DNA from: Sporosarcina psychrophila
Lineage (GTDB): Bacteria; Bacillota; Bacilli; Bacillales_A; Planococcaceae
Assembly: GCA_020742515.1 (NCBI GenBank)
Contig: DYWT01000154.1
Location: 1 to 35,815 of the forward strand
Length of the DNA stretch: 35,815 nt
Direction: 5' to 3'
The notes under the pieces are model-generated. The model did not search any database. It saw nothing but the letters and a program-made list of their open reading frames with translations, and was not told the DNA's origin. This document shows positions 16,386 to 24,841 of the stretch, piece by piece. Every line of letters begins with the position of its first letter. The first letter of the stretch is position 1. The translations under genes were made by a program, and so were the position numbers.

Positions 16386-16829
16386 TTATTTTAAAATCTC
16401 ATTGTAAATTAAACCATCATTGTCTAGTTTAATAATTTTTAAGCGATTATCATTTTTGACAAAGATACTTTTATATTCTTTATGATTCTGTTCGATTCCA
16501 AAGAGAATGATTCGAGTTCCTTGGTTATCAGTTTCTATCATTCCGTGATAAACACCCAAGTCAATAGTGTCAGCTAGCACATTAAATTCTGGTAGGTCTT
16601 TAAGAGCGTCGTTATTTGAATTCGTTATGACTTCTCCAGTATTTGCTTCATTGGATTCGTCTGCCTTTTCAACCACCGCATTATCTTGGGTATTGGAGCT
16701 GTCAGGTTTCACTTCAGTTTGGCCAACTTTAGTTCCGCCATCTGTCTCCGTTTTAGGCGCATCAGCTCCCCCACTGGAACATCCCGCCAAAAGCATGATA
16801 CAAAAAAGAATAGCAATTCCTTTCTTCAT
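16386..16829 (-). CDS. Putative lipoprotein of unknown function
   Basis: The ATG at 16829 with AGAAGG seven bases upstream gives a 147-residue product starting with a typical lipoprotein signal (MKKGIAILFCIMLLAGC, lipobox LAGC, C17). The frame extends 16 codons further upstream, but those lack a ribosome site and would spoil the signal. A low-complexity Ser/Thr/Asn/Glu linker (about 18-75) separates the lipid anchor from a C-terminal beta-rich domain of about 70 residues (FNVLADTIDLGVYHG...YKSIFVKNDNRLKIIKL). The family is not recognised. It is monocistronic with its own terminator, next to another secreted protein gene. Confidence 0.83.
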   Translation of the reverse strand: MKKGIAILFCIMLLAGCSSGGADAPKTETDGGTKVGQTEVKPDSSNTQDNAVVEKADESNEANTGEVITNSNNDALKDLPEFNVLADTIDLGVYHGMIETDNQGTRIILFGIEQNHKEYKSIFVKNDNRLKIIKLDNDGLIYNEILK

Positions 16830-17118
16830 AAAAAAACCTTCTTTCATTCCTACTTTACACTTCAAAAAAGTATACAAACCATTCTAAAATGACCGCCCCG
16901 AGTTATCAACTGATTGAACTTCAAGCGTGATAAGTGGTTCCAGTCACTGCCACAAGCTGTCACCCAAACTCTCTTCTAGAGGAGCTTTTATTAATTCCTC
17001 TGAGATCATTTTTCCACAGTACGGGCTACTCTTTCATTTTAATTATTTTAAGGATTTTTGAATGGAATGACAGTTGCCTCGCACACGAAATTATTACCTA
17101 CTCATACTTATACAACGT

Positions 17119-17766
17119 TCACGAGAGTTGTATAAAACCCAACTCAGTATAGTCACTATAAATCTGATAGCCATCTTTCCAGTGTTCTTTCAGCCAAGTG
17201 ATAGTTTCATACATTTCTTCACTATGTTGTTTCGCTAATTTCTCCAACTCGTCTACTTCATCAAATGCAGCTAAGCACCATTTCGTGTCGGGTAACAGAT
17301 TCAACCACTCAACTTCTTCTTTATCCAAACTTTCAACAGCTGATATTTCCATGATAGGCGGCAGCAAAGTGCTCCACTTATCCCCTAATCCTACCTGCTC
17401 CATGAAACTTCTAACTTCCAGTGCAAACGTGTATGTCCATTCGTAGGAGTTCAAATCAGCCCAATTAGGCACTTGAAGATTATAATAAACAATTTGTTCT
17501 TTTTTCATTACCTTATCCAAAAAATTACGTTTTACCGGGCTTTCAACGAAAGTGGCATTTCTGATTGCCTCCACTTTGACAGGCGCTTTCATTTGCTCGT
17601 CACTATAGTTCACTTGCATTTTATGTACTTTTTTAATGTCTGCATCGACTTGCTCTAGTAATGTTTTAAGTGCCTTCTCTTCATCTAATGATAATCCGCT
17701 TGTCACCTGTTTTTCACGGAAGTTTCGAATACCCATGTAAAGCCCTTCGCGCTCAATATCAGTCAT
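17119..17766 (-). CDS. Hypothetical cytosolic protein (215 residues)
   Basis: I do not recognise a family. The protein is charged, with no signal peptide or membrane helix. The N-terminal 60 residues are helical with coiled-coil-like heptads (LDEEKALKTLLEQVDADIKKVHKM). The remainder is Trp-rich (PNWADLNSYEWTYTF, DKWSTLLPPIMEI, NLLPDTKWCLAAF, ITWLKEHWKDGYQIY), suggesting a compact soluble domain. The start is well supported by GGGGGAG six bases before the ATG. The gap on its left (16830-17118) holds no gene I can support. No partner can be inferred from the neighbours. Confidence 0.8.
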   Translation of the reverse strand: MTDIEREGLYMGIRNFREKQVTSGLSLDEEKALKTLLEQVDADIKKVHKMQVNYSDEQMKAPVKVEAIRNATFVESPVKRNFLDKVMKKEQIVYYNLQVPNWADLNSYEWTYTFALEVRSFMEQVGLGDKWSTLLPPIMEISAVESLDKEEVEWLNLLPDTKWCLAAFDEVDELEKLAKQHSEEMYETITWLKEHWKDGYQIYSDYTELGFIQLS

Positions 17767-18000
17767 CTTTTACTCCCCCTCTGTTCTTTGTCAATGAATT
17801 CTATTTACCATACATCATTTTCACATGATTAGTTTCAATATTTATCCAAAATGATTCCGATGGTTCAGAAAACCGACTCCAAACTGTATAAAAGACCTAT
17901 TTTTGATAGAAAATCTGTTTTTCAGCACTTTATAATTGATTTACGAGGTTATATAGTGGTTAGTATCAATTTCCCGGTCAATTTAGTAACTTCTATTAAA
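17767..18000. other. Intergenic region, nothing recognised
   Basis: About 230 AT-rich bases between the arginine operon terminator and the 215-codon gene. It probably contains that gene's promoter, but no consensus pair or structured element could be assigned. Confidence 0.5.
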
Positions 18001-18041
18001 AAACAAAAAGATTCGCTAGTTTAAGCGAATCCGTTTGTTTT
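18001..18041 (-). terminator. Terminator of the arginine operon
   Basis: AGATTCGCT (18009-18017) pairs with AGCGAATCC (18024-18032) around a short loop, extended by A-rich/T-rich arms (AAACAAAAA and GTTTGTTT). On the minus strand it ends in a T-rich tract, about 60 bases past the argD stop. Confidence 0.85.
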
Positions 18042-18101
18042 AACCTTCAGACAGAGGTCGATTGAATAGCGCTTCACTGAACGCCTTAATTCAAATGATT
18101 A

Positions 18102-19253
18102 TTAAGTTACTGCCACTTTTTCGACGAGCAGAACGGTTGCGAGAATATCCACTGCTTGGTCAATTTCTTCATATGTAACCGTCAATGGCGGTAACATACG
18201 TATGACATTAGCGCCTGCTTGAACGAGCAACAAGCCTGCTGTTTCTGCCTGTTGGATGAATGACTGAACTTCATCGCGGCATTCTATCCCCAGTAACAGA
18301 CCTGCCCCGCGAATCGAGTATTGGTCTTTCGACAATAACGCTTGCAACTTTTCGATAAGGTAATTCGATTTGTCTTCAACTTCTAGCAAGAACTTTTTCT
18401 TAAATACGATGTCGACAACTGTTTGTGCAACTGCGACTGCTAGTGGGTTACCTCCAAATGTCGTACCGTGAGTTCCTGGTCCAAATGACTGAAATAGCTC
18501 GCTTGACCCGAGCATGGCACCAATTGGGAAACCTCCGCCCAATCCTTTGGCAAGGGTTATAATATCCGGTTCAAGAACCGTCTGCTCATAAGCATATCGG
18601 GTCCCGGTACGGCCAATACCCGTCTGCACTTCATCGATAATAAGTAAGATACCTTTAGATTTACAGAGAACTGTTAGTAATTGTGCAAAGTCAGGGTCAA
18701 TTTGGTTGACGCCGCCCTCTCCTTGAATCACTTCCAGCATAATTGCAGCTACATCGCCGTCAATCGCAGCTTCCAGTTGCTGTGCGTCATTATATGGAAT
18801 GATACGGAATGATTCCAGCAACGGTCCGAAGCCTTCGCGGACCTTAACTTGCCCAGTCGCGGACATCGCACCAAACGTCCGTCCATGAAAGGATTGTTCG
18901 AATGTAATGATAACGTTTTTCTTTGTATGTTTTCTCGCTAATTTGATAGCTGCTTCGTTTGCTTCAGCTCCGCTGTTGCAAAAAAAGGCATGACTGAAAG
19001 GCGTATCTTCCGTTAGTTTCGCAGCTAATAGCTCTTGCTCCGGGCTTTCGAATAAATTTGAAACATGCCATAGTTTTTCACTTTGTCTTTTGACTACTTC
19101 AACTAGTGCATGATGCGCATGACCAAGACTGACGACTGCTATTCCACTAGTAAAGTCGAGGTAATCTTTTCCTTTGTCATCCGTTACAATCGTGCCTCGC
19201 CCTTTTACGAGGTGGACAGAACGACGTGCGTAATTTTGAAATAGACTAGTCAT
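18102..19253 (-). CDS. argD: Acetylornithine aminotransferase
   Basis: The 383-residue enzyme is a fold-type-I class III PLP aminotransferase that makes N-acetylornithine from N-acetylglutamate semialdehyde in arginine synthesis. Visible landmarks are NSGAEANEAAIKLAR (93-107), the SFHGRTFG motif (121-128), IIDEVQTGIGRTG (205-217, with D208 contacting PLP) and the Schiff-base lysine K236 in ITLAKGLGGG. The length is normal for ArgD. Its ATG overlaps the argB stop (ATGA, 19250-19253), so translation is coupled. It is the last gene of the argCJBD operon, which here lacks the carAB and argF genes that follow it in Bacillus subtilis. Confidence 0.97.
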   Translation of the reverse strand: MTSLFQNYARRSVHLVKGRGTIVTDDKGKDYLDFTSGIAVVSLGHAHHALVEVVKRQSEKLWHVSNLFESPEQELLAAKLTEDTPFSHAFFCNSGAEANEAAIKLARKHTKKNVIITFEQSFHGRTFGAMSATGQVKVREGFGPLLESFRIIPYNDAQQLEAAIDGDVAAIMLEVIQGEGGVNQIDPDFAQLLTVLCKSKGILLIIDEVQTGIGRTGTRYAYEQTVLEPDIITLAKGLGGGFPIGAMLGSSELFQSFGPGTHGTTFGGNPLAVAVAQTVVDIVFKKKFLLEVEDKSNYLIEKLQALLSKDQYSIRGAGLLLGIECRDEVQSFIQQAETAGLLLVQAGANVIRMLPPLTVTYEEIDQAVDILATVLLVEKVAVT

Positions 19254-20029
19254 ACGAATACCCCCTTGCTTTTAATTGTAGTTCCCGTCAACTGATCACT
19301 GACAATTTGCACCGATGGAATGCCTGCAGTTAAACAATCAAGTGCTGCTTTCACTTTCGGCAACATCCCTCCGTAAATTGCACCAGTTCCAATCCACTGT
19401 ACAATTTCAGTTGGAGATACTGTTTGTTGCACGCTTCCTTCTATTTGAATGCCTGGTGTGTCCGTGACAAGAAGAAGGCTGTCTGCGTTTATGGCAAGAG
19501 CAATCTTACTTGCCACGGTATCTGCATTAATATTGAGAGCGGCTCCATCTGCTGTCGCCCCGATACATGAGATAACTGGCACAAGCCCAGCGTCTAGCAT
19601 TATTTCTATCAGCTCAGTACGGACATGCTGTATTTCTCCGACAGAACCGTACAAGTCTTCATCTAACACCGTGCAAGTTAGCAGTTTCCCGTCATATCCA
19701 CTTAACCCTATCGCATCGATTCCACCATTGTTTAATCGATGGACGAGATCTGGATTCACTTGACCTATTAACGTCGTTTGAACGATTTCGGCCGCCTCCT
19801 TTGACGTCACCCGGATACCGTTCACTACGGATGATAGTACTTTGTTTTTAGCGAGTTCTTTATTAATAAAAGGTCCGCCTCCATGAACAAGCACTAGATC
19901 ATGCTCTGTATCTTGTAATTGTTTGATATTCACAAAAAAGTCTTCATTCAATTCTTCAAGCATGCTTCCACCAAGTTTCACCACTATTCGTTTACGAGCG
20001 ATATGTTGCGTTGATTTGGACATAGTCAT
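19250..20029 (-). CDS. argB: Acetylglutamate kinase
   Basis: The 259-residue amino-acid-kinase-family enzyme phosphorylates N-acetylglutamate in the second step of the acetylated arginine route. It shows the nucleotide-binding KLGGS (K18-S22), the substrate loop VHGGGPFINKEL (48-59), NGIRVTS (70-76) and the C-terminal VTDTPGI segment that closes over ATP. The ATG at 20029 has GGGGGTG about 11 bases upstream; a second ATG two codons later is equally possible. Either way the start lies within the end of argJ, overlapping it by 32-38 bases in a different frame, an unusually long overlap implying tight coupling. It is followed by argD with a 4-base overlap. Confidence 0.97.
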   Translation of the reverse strand: MTMSKSTQHIARKRIVVKLGGSMLEELNEDFFVNIKQLQDTEHDLVLVHGGGPFINKELAKNKVLSSVVNGIRVTSKEAAEIVQTTLIGQVNPDLVHRLNNGGIDAIGLSGYDGKLLTCTVLDEDLYGSVGEIQHVRTELIEIMLDAGLVPVISCIGATADGAALNINADTVASKIALAINADSLLLVTDTPGIQIEGSVQQTVSPTEIVQWIGTGAIYGGMLPKVKAALDCLTAGIPSVQIVSDQLTGTTIKSKGVFV

Positions 20030-21221
20030 ATGTTAAATCGCACCCCCATGCTACTCCCTGACCGCTTCCTTGATAAAGATCAACAATGATTTTCACTTCG
20101 GGCTGTTTCAAATAAACAAGCAGTTCAGCTTCCGAAAATTGGACAGGCTCCCCATTTTCAACAACAATTGTTGGGCCAATCTTAATTTTTATCGCATTCG
20201 GATCCAAGGTCGCACCACTATAACCGACAGCGGCTATAATTCTTCCCCAGTTAGCATCACAGCCAAAAATAGCTGTTTTTACAAGTGGTGAGCCGACAAC
20301 TGTTTTAGCAATCCTACGCGCCTCGACATTCGAAATAGCTCCTGTCACTTCGACTTCGATAAGCTTCGTTGCGCCTTCTCCGTCTTTCGCAATCATTTTT
20401 GCCAGATCCTGAGAAACTGCCTGCAACGTTTCTATGAATAGTTCCCAGTCAGGATGGGCCGGTGTCAATGAATCATTTCCTGCCATCCCATTCGCCATAA
20501 TGAGCACCATATCATTTGTTGACGTATCGCCATCCACTGTAATAGCGTTAAATGTCAAATCTGTAACTGTTTTAAGAGCAGCTTGCAGATGAATCGACTC
20601 GATATTGGCATCTGTAGTCATAAAGCCAAGCATTGTTGCCATATTGGGGTCGATCATACCAGACCCTTTTGCCGTCCCTGCAATAATAATCTTCTTCCCG
20701 TCAATGACAGTACTGTATGCAGTATTTTTCGTTACGGTATCTGTCGTAAGAATCGCCTGGGAAAATAAAATGGAACCTTCCAACTCGGCACTTGGTTCAA
20801 GTTTCCGGATACCTTTTACAATGGGTTCCATTTTCATCATTTCGCCAATGATCCCCGTCGATGCGACACCGACAAGATTTGATGAAATACCGAGTTTCTC
20901 TGCCGCTGTTTGTTGCATAAGTCGTGCGTCTATCAATCCTTGCTGACCTGTACATGCATTCGCATTTCCCGAATTCACCACGATTGCCTGCATTTTGCCT
21001 ACTTTCAGCATTGCTTCTTTTGTAACTACCAGTGGAGCAGCCTGTATTGCATTTGTTGTAAATACGCCTGCAACATTTGCTGGTACTTCACTGACAAGCA
21101 GTGCCAAATCATTTTTCTTATGTTTAATCCCACAATGGATGCCTGTCGCCTTAAAACCAATCGGGGATACGATGTTATTTCCTGAAATCCGCTTCGGTGC
21201 TAATACCGTTGTTCTCGTCAT
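19992..21221 (-). CDS. argJ: Bifunctional ornithine acetyltransferase/N-acetylglutamate synthase
   Basis: The 409-residue ArgJ precursor recycles acetyl groups from N-acetylornithine to glutamate and can also make acetylglutamate from acetyl-CoA. The self-cleavage site is intact: KGSGMIDPNMATMLGF, with A195/T196, so Thr196 becomes the N-terminal nucleophile of the beta chain. VNSGNANACTG (82-92) is another family signature. GGGGGG stands six bases before the ATG, and the gene begins 15 bases after argC. Whether it is bifunctional or monofunctional cannot be told from sequence; no argA-type synthase is seen nearby, which favours the bifunctional form. Confidence 0.97.
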   Translation of the reverse strand: MTRTTVLAPKRISGNNIVSPIGFKATGIHCGIKHKKNDLALLVSEVPANVAGVFTTNAIQAAPLVVTKEAMLKVGKMQAIVVNSGNANACTGQQGLIDARLMQQTAAEKLGISSNLVGVASTGIIGEMMKMEPIVKGIRKLEPSAELEGSILFSQAILTTDTVTKNTAYSTVIDGKKIIIAGTAKGSGMIDPNMATMLGFMTTDANIESIHLQAALKTVTDLTFNAITVDGDTSTNDMVLIMANGMAGNDSLTPAHPDWELFIETLQAVSQDLAKMIAKDGEGATKLIEVEVTGAISNVEARRIAKTVVGSPLVKTAIFGCDANWGRIIAAVGYSGATLDPNAIKIKIGPTIVVENGEPVQFSEAELLVYLKQPEVKIIVDLYQGSGQGVAWGCDLTYDYVQINATYRS

Positions 21222-21236
21222 AGTAATCCCCCCAAG

Positions 21237-22271
21237 TTAAATGAATGCCGGGACATGTGAAAGACCGGTTATTTCCTCAAGACCAAATTGCACGTTCATG
21301 TTTTGAATGGCTTGCCCTGCCGCCCCTTTTACCAAGTTGTCAATTACGGAAACGATTGTAGCCCGGTTCGTCCGCGGGTCAACTTTTACAAGAAGATCAC
21401 AGTAATTCGAGGCATATACTTGATTGGTGCCAAACTTAGCCTTATCTTGCAAAACACGAACAAATGGATGATTGGCGTATGTTTCCTTTAGACACTCAAT
21501 GAGGTAAGCTTCCGTTACTCCATCCATAACAGGCGCATAACTTGTCGCAAGAATTCCCCTCGTCATAGGAACTAAATGTGTACTAAATGTAATAGGCGGT
21601 GTCTCTTTTGCAAATGATGCAAATGCCTGCTCTATTTCCGGAATATGCTGATGTTGATTTAATTTATAGATTGCTGTGTTTTCATTCGTTTCGCTGAAAT
21701 GCGTCATTTGGCTTGGCTGATTGCCAGCCCCGGACACACCGCTTTTCGCATCAATGACTAACTGGGTCGCGTCGATTGTATTTTCTTTTAGTAATGGCAA
21801 CAATGCCAAGAGAACTGCTGTCGGGAAGCAACCTGGATTTGCAACTAACTGTGCTTGCCGGATTGCTTCGGCATTCCATTCAGTCAGTCCGTATACACTT
21901 TGCTCAATGGCAGAAGCTGGCGCCGGTTCTTTGTTATACCATTGCTCATATTGAGACAAATCTTTTAAACGGAAATCTCCTGACAAATCGATGAGTTTCG
22001 GTCCTTTTCCAATTAACGGAGGAAGAAGTGTACTCGCTACCCCAGCAGGTGCACTAGAAAAAACGACATCGAATTCTGCCAAGTTCGCTAGCTCTATTTT
22101 CTGAAGAGGCTGATCAACTATATTCATAAGATGCGAATACTTATGCGAAAATACTGTTCCTTCTTCGGAAGACGTGAATAGTTCAATTCGTTCGACTTCA
22201 GGGTGGTTGTGCAGTAGCCGGATGAGCTCAAGTCCGCCGTATCCTGAAGCGCCAATGATTCCTACTTTCAT
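21237..22271 (-). CDS. argC: N-acetyl-gamma-glutamyl-phosphate reductase
   Basis: This 344-residue NADP-dependent reductase converts N-acetylglutamyl phosphate to the semialdehyde. The Rossmann motif GIIGASGYGG opens the protein, and the catalytic cysteine C148 sits in VANPGCFPTA; STHLVPMTRG lies further on. The ATG at 22271 is chosen because AGGGGTGA lies five bases upstream; the frame is open three codons earlier to a GTG that would overlap this ribosome site. It is the first gene of the argC-J-B-D operon, preceded by a consensus promoter and ARG boxes. Confidence 0.97.
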   Translation of the reverse strand: MKVGIIGASGYGGLELIRLLHNHPEVERIELFTSSEEGTVFSHKYSHLMNIVDQPLQKIELANLAEFDVVFSSAPAGVASTLLPPLIGKGPKLIDLSGDFRLKDLSQYEQWYNKEPAPASAIEQSVYGLTEWNAEAIRQAQLVANPGCFPTAVLLALLPLLKENTIDATQLVIDAKSGVSGAGNQPSQMTHFSETNENTAIYKLNQHQHIPEIEQAFASFAKETPPITFSTHLVPMTRGILATSYAPVMDGVTEAYLIECLKETYANHPFVRVLQDKAKFGTNQVYASNYCDLLVKVDPRTNRATIVSVIDNLVKGAAGQAIQNMNVQFGLEEITGLSHVPAFI

Positions 22272-22301
22272 TCCAATCACCCCTATTTACAAGTTAAGCT
22301 T

Positions 22302-22330
22302 ATTATATGTATGCATAATTATAAAGTCAA
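22302..22330 (-). promoter_or_regulatory. Sigma-A promoter of the argCJBD operon
   Basis: On the minus strand TTGACT (22325-22330) and TATAAT (22302-22307) are 17 bases apart, about 30 bases upstream of the argC ATG. The spacer is largely occupied by an ARG-box-like sequence. Confidence 0.85.
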
Positions 22331-22347
22331 CTGTATTTTTATATATT
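22310..22347. promoter_or_regulatory. Two ARG-box-like sites (AhrC/ArgR operator) at argC
   Basis: TATGCATAATTATAAA (22310-22325) resembles the ArgR/AhrC consensus AATGAATAATTATTCATT and overlaps the -35 to -10 spacer. CTGTATTTTTATATATTA (22330-22347) resembles the reverse complement of the Bacillus ARG box. Paired boxes over a promoter are the known way arginine-loaded AhrC represses argC. That AhrC is the binder is inference from the family. Confidence 0.65.
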
Positions 22348-22393
22348 ACCAATATTTCAGTTTTGAATACGTTTTCATTTTTATTTGCAGCTA

Positions 22394-22423
22394 TTCACAA
22401 TATCTGAACAGATATGCTATAAT
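22394..22423 (+). promoter_or_regulatory. Sigma-A promoter of fabI
   Basis: TTCACA (22394-22399) and a perfect TATAAT (22418-22423), 18 bases apart, lie about 65 bases before the fabI ATG and immediately upstream of a FapR-like operator. Confidence 0.75.
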
Positions 22424-22427
22424 TTAT

Positions 22428-22444
22428 TTAGCATCTGGTACTAA
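22428..22444. promoter_or_regulatory. FapR-type operator at fabI
   Basis: TTAGCATCTGGTACTAA, reverse complement TTAGTACCAGATGCTAA, matches the known FapR site (TTAGTACCTxxTACTAA-like inverted repeat) in 15-16 of 17 positions. It starts five bases after the -10 box, ideal for repression. FapR senses malonyl-CoA and controls fabI in Bacillus, which fits this gene exactly. Confidence 0.85.
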
Positions 22445-22486
22445 TAATAGGTATATACATTTTCAATACCTACTCAGGAGGTTACT

Positions 22487-23266
22487 ATGGAAGATTTACT
22501 TAAAATTAAAGGTAAAAATATTGTTGTAATGGGGGTAGCGAATGAGCGAAGCCTTGCTTGGGGAGTGGCAAAAACACTCTTTTCAGTCGGTGCAAATGTT
22601 ATTTTCACCTATCGCAAAGAGCGTTCACTTGCTAAACTTGAAAAACTATTAAGTGCAGCCGATTTTGAAGCGAAAATGATTGTGCAGTGTGATGTTAATG
22701 AGGATGAAAGTATCCATGAGGCATTCGTGAAAATCGGCGCTGAAGTTGGTACCATTCACGGTGTTGTCCATTCACTTGCATTTGCACATGCTGAGGATTT
22801 GAAAAATGACTTTGTGGAGACTACGAGAAGCGGCTATGCATTTGCACAGGACACAAGTTCTTATTCGCTCATCGCAACAGCCAGAGAAGCCCGTCCATTC
22901 ATGACAGACGGCGGTTCTATTGTAACGATGAGTTATTTGGGGGCACAGCGCGTGCTTGACGGCTATAATGTGATGGGTGTTGCAAAAGCGGCACTTGAAG
23001 CATCCGTAAAATACTTGGCGTTCGATTTGGGGAAAGAAAATATTCGTGTCAATGCAATTTCTGCCGGGGCCATTCGTACGCTGTCTGCAAAAGGCATTGC
23101 TTCCTTCAATACGATTTTGACTCAAATTGAAGAACAAGCCCCGTTAAAACGCAATGTCACACAAGAAGAAGTGGCTGAAATGACGTTGGTCACTTTGAGT
23201 AACTTGTCTCGCGGTGTTACAGGTGAAATCATTTATGTAGATGCTGGCTATAATATTATGGGATAA
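22487..23266 (+). CDS. fabI: Enoyl-[acyl-carrier-protein] reductase (NADH)
   Basis: The 259-residue short-chain dehydrogenase-type enzyme catalyses the last reduction of each fatty-acid elongation cycle. It has the FabI cofactor loop GVANERSLAWG (16-26), FTYRKE (40-45), the active-site pattern Y150, Y160 and K167 (MSYLGAQRVLDGYNVMGVAK) and the C-terminal YVDAGYNIMG. AGGAGG lies five bases before the ATG. It is monocistronic, with a FapR-type operator upstream and a strong terminator downstream. Residues HSLAFAHAEDLKNDFVETTR are a normal FabI variant of the substrate-loop region. It is expected to be the essential FabI, though a FabL/FabK elsewhere cannot be excluded. Confidence 0.96.
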   Translation: MEDLLKIKGKNIVVMGVANERSLAWGVAKTLFSVGANVIFTYRKERSLAKLEKLLSAADFEAKMIVQCDVNEDESIHEAFVKIGAEVGTIHGVVHSLAFAHAEDLKNDFVETTRSGYAFAQDTSSYSLIATAREARPFMTDGGSIVTMSYLGAQRVLDGYNVMGVAKAALEASVKYLAFDLGKENIRVNAISAGAIRTLSAKGIASFNTILTQIEEQAPLKRNVTQEEVAEMTLVTLSNLSRGVTGEIIYVDAGYNIMG

Positions 23267-23267
23267 C

Positions 23268-23309
23268 AAAAAAGCTTGAAAAGACGAATTTGTCCTTTCA
23301 AGCTTTTTT
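23268..23309 (+). terminator. Intrinsic terminator of fabI
   Basis: AAAAAAGCTTGAAAAGAC (23268-23285) pairs with GTCCTTTCAAGCTTTTTT (23292-23309) with a single mismatch around a six-base loop and ends in T6. Confidence 0.93.
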
Positions 23310-23342
23310 ATTTACATAAGGAAAGGGTTGTACTGTTGGAGT

Positions 23343-23487
23343 GACCATATATCATGGGAGACCGACCGTATCTCTCGCCAAACGATCATATATCATCGGA
23401 GACCGATCATATCCCCTGGCCAACCGATCATATAGTACGGAAGACCAATCATATACCACCGTAGACCGACCATATGCATAACTATCC
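23343..23487. repeat. Seven-copy 21-bp tandem repeat array
   Basis: Seven diverged units start at 23343, 23364, 23384, 23405, 23426, 23447 and 23468, all 21 bp except the second (20 bp) and the slightly divergent last. The core GA(T/C)CATAT...GACC/AACC is kept while the middle nine bases vary. Units 1+2 and 3+4 resemble each other as pairs, suggesting a 41-42-bp higher-order duplication. On the plus strand one frame is open from GTG at 23341 to TAA at 23481 and reads KRSYIIGDRSYPLANRSYST and onward, a heptapeptide repeat around RSY. There is no good ribosome site, and the array sits between the 3' ends of fabI and argH. Confidence 0.8.
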
Positions 23488-23495
23488 GCCTGCTC

Positions 23496-24824
23496 TTATT
23501 CCACCACTTGCTTCATCAGGTGCTTATTCCCCTTTGTAATAATATTTTCGTAATCAATATAATCATATATGTCATCTGTAATTTGCTCACTGAACTTGGC
23601 TAACTCTTCTACCGTCAAATCCTCAATTGCTTTCTGTTGTTGCTCGCAGTAAATGATCAGTTTTCCAACGATTTCGTGTGCATCGCGGAATGCCGTCCCT
23701 TTACCTACTAAATAATCCGCAACTTCGGTTGCATTAAGAAAACCAGCTTTAATCGCTGCTTTCATATTATCCGCATTGACCTGTAGCGTATCTATCATTT
23801 TAGACATGATTTCAATACAGTCCAGCACAGTATCAAGTGCGTCGAAAAATTGTTCTTTATCTTCCTGCATGTCTTTGTTATAAGTAAGCGGCAGGCCTTT
23901 CAACGTTGTCAGTAATGCGAACAATGAGCCATAGACACGCCCCGTTTTTCCGCGAATTAATTCCGCAGCATCAGGATTTTTCTTTTGCGGCATGATACTG
24001 CTTCCTGTCGAATAAGCATCTGCCATATCGATGAATTTAAATTCCTGACTGCTCCACAAAATAAGTTCTTCACTCAAGCGGCTCAAATGCATCATGATAA
24101 TTGAAAAATCCGACATGAGTTCAAGTAAATAATCACGATCACTGACACCGTCAAGGAAGTTGTCCACCGGTTTTTCAAAACCTAATAACGCTGTTGTCAC
24201 ATCACGGTCGATGTTGTGCGTTGTACCAGCAAGTGCTCCACAGCCGAGCGGATTTTCATCCAAAATTTCAAGCGCATTTCCAACACGCTTTTTATCCCTT
24301 TTGAACATTTGCGCATATGCACCCAAATGATGACCGAATGTTACGACTTGTGCGCGCTGCAAATGCGTATAGCCCGGCATAATCACATTGTTAGCCGCCC
24401 CTTTGTCAGCCAGTGAATCGATGAGTATTTGAAGACTATCCATCACCTCCACTGCTTTGCCTTTCGCATATAAGCGCATGTCAACAGCCACTTGATCGTT
24501 CCGGCTACGGGCTGTGTGCAATTTCTTTCCTGTTTCCCCAATTCGTTCCGTCAAATGCATTTCGACGAATGAATGGATATCCTCGTAGTTGCCTTCTATT
24601 TTAATTGTCCCCGTTTCGATATCCTCCAAGATGGATTCAAGCCCGCCTACGAGCAGCTCGCCTTCTCCTGGTGTCAATAAGTCGCAGTGTACCAGCATCG
24701 TAACATGCGCTAAGCTACCCGCGATATCTTCCTTATACAATCTATGGTCAACAGGTAGTGATGTGTTAAATTGCTCCATTATTTCATCCGCCCGACTCGT
24801 AAAACGTCCACCCCAAAGTTTCAT
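23496..24824 (-). CDS. argH: Argininosuccinate lyase
   Basis: The 442-residue enzyme of the fumarase/aspartase superfamily splits argininosuccinate into arginine and fumarate. The N-terminus KLWGGRF is diagnostic. TARSRNDQ (104-111), the catalytic-base region GYTHLQRAQ (H154) and the signature loop GSSIMPQKKNPD (274-285, nucleophile-base Ser 275 or 276) are intact. It is slightly shorter than the usual 455-465 residues because the C-terminus is compact. The start has a GAGGTTGAT-type ribosome site about 11 bases upstream. Unusually, argG, its normal operon partner, is not adjacent. It has its own promoter followed by an ARG box. Confidence 0.97.
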   Translation of the reverse strand: MKLWGGRFTSRADEIMEQFNTSLPVDHRLYKEDIAGSLAHVTMLVHCDLLTPGEGELLVGGLESILEDIETGTIKIEGNYEDIHSFVEMHLTERIGETGKKLHTARSRNDQVAVDMRLYAKGKAVEVMDSLQILIDSLADKGAANNVIMPGYTHLQRAQVVTFGHHLGAYAQMFKRDKKRVGNALEILDENPLGCGALAGTTHNIDRDVTTALLGFEKPVDNFLDGVSDRDYLLELMSDFSIIMMHLSRLSEELILWSSQEFKFIDMADAYSTGSSIMPQKKNPDAAELIRGKTGRVYGSLFALLTTLKGLPLTYNKDMQEDKEQFFDALDTVLDCIEIMSKMIDTLQVNADNMKAAIKAGFLNATEVADYLVGKGTAFRDAHEIVGKLIIYCEQQQKAIEDLTVEELAKFSEQITDDIYDYIDYENIITKGNKHLMKQVVE

Positions 24825-24841
24825 GTATAATCAACCTCTCG

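Noticed and set aside
16934..17152. 72-codon plus-strand frame
   Set aside because: No ribosome site, Cys/His-rich composition unlike the neighbours, and it overlaps the well-supported minus-strand gene ending at 17119.
22272..22486. T-box leader or arginine riboswitch-like element at argC or fabI
   Set aside because: No T-box sequence (AGGGTGGNACCGCG) or terminator/antiterminator pair; the ARG boxes and FapR site explain the region.
23343..23487. Repeat array considered as a CRISPR
   Set aside because: Units are 21 bp in total with no separate conserved repeat and unique spacer of normal length, the copies are diverged, and no cas genes are nearby.
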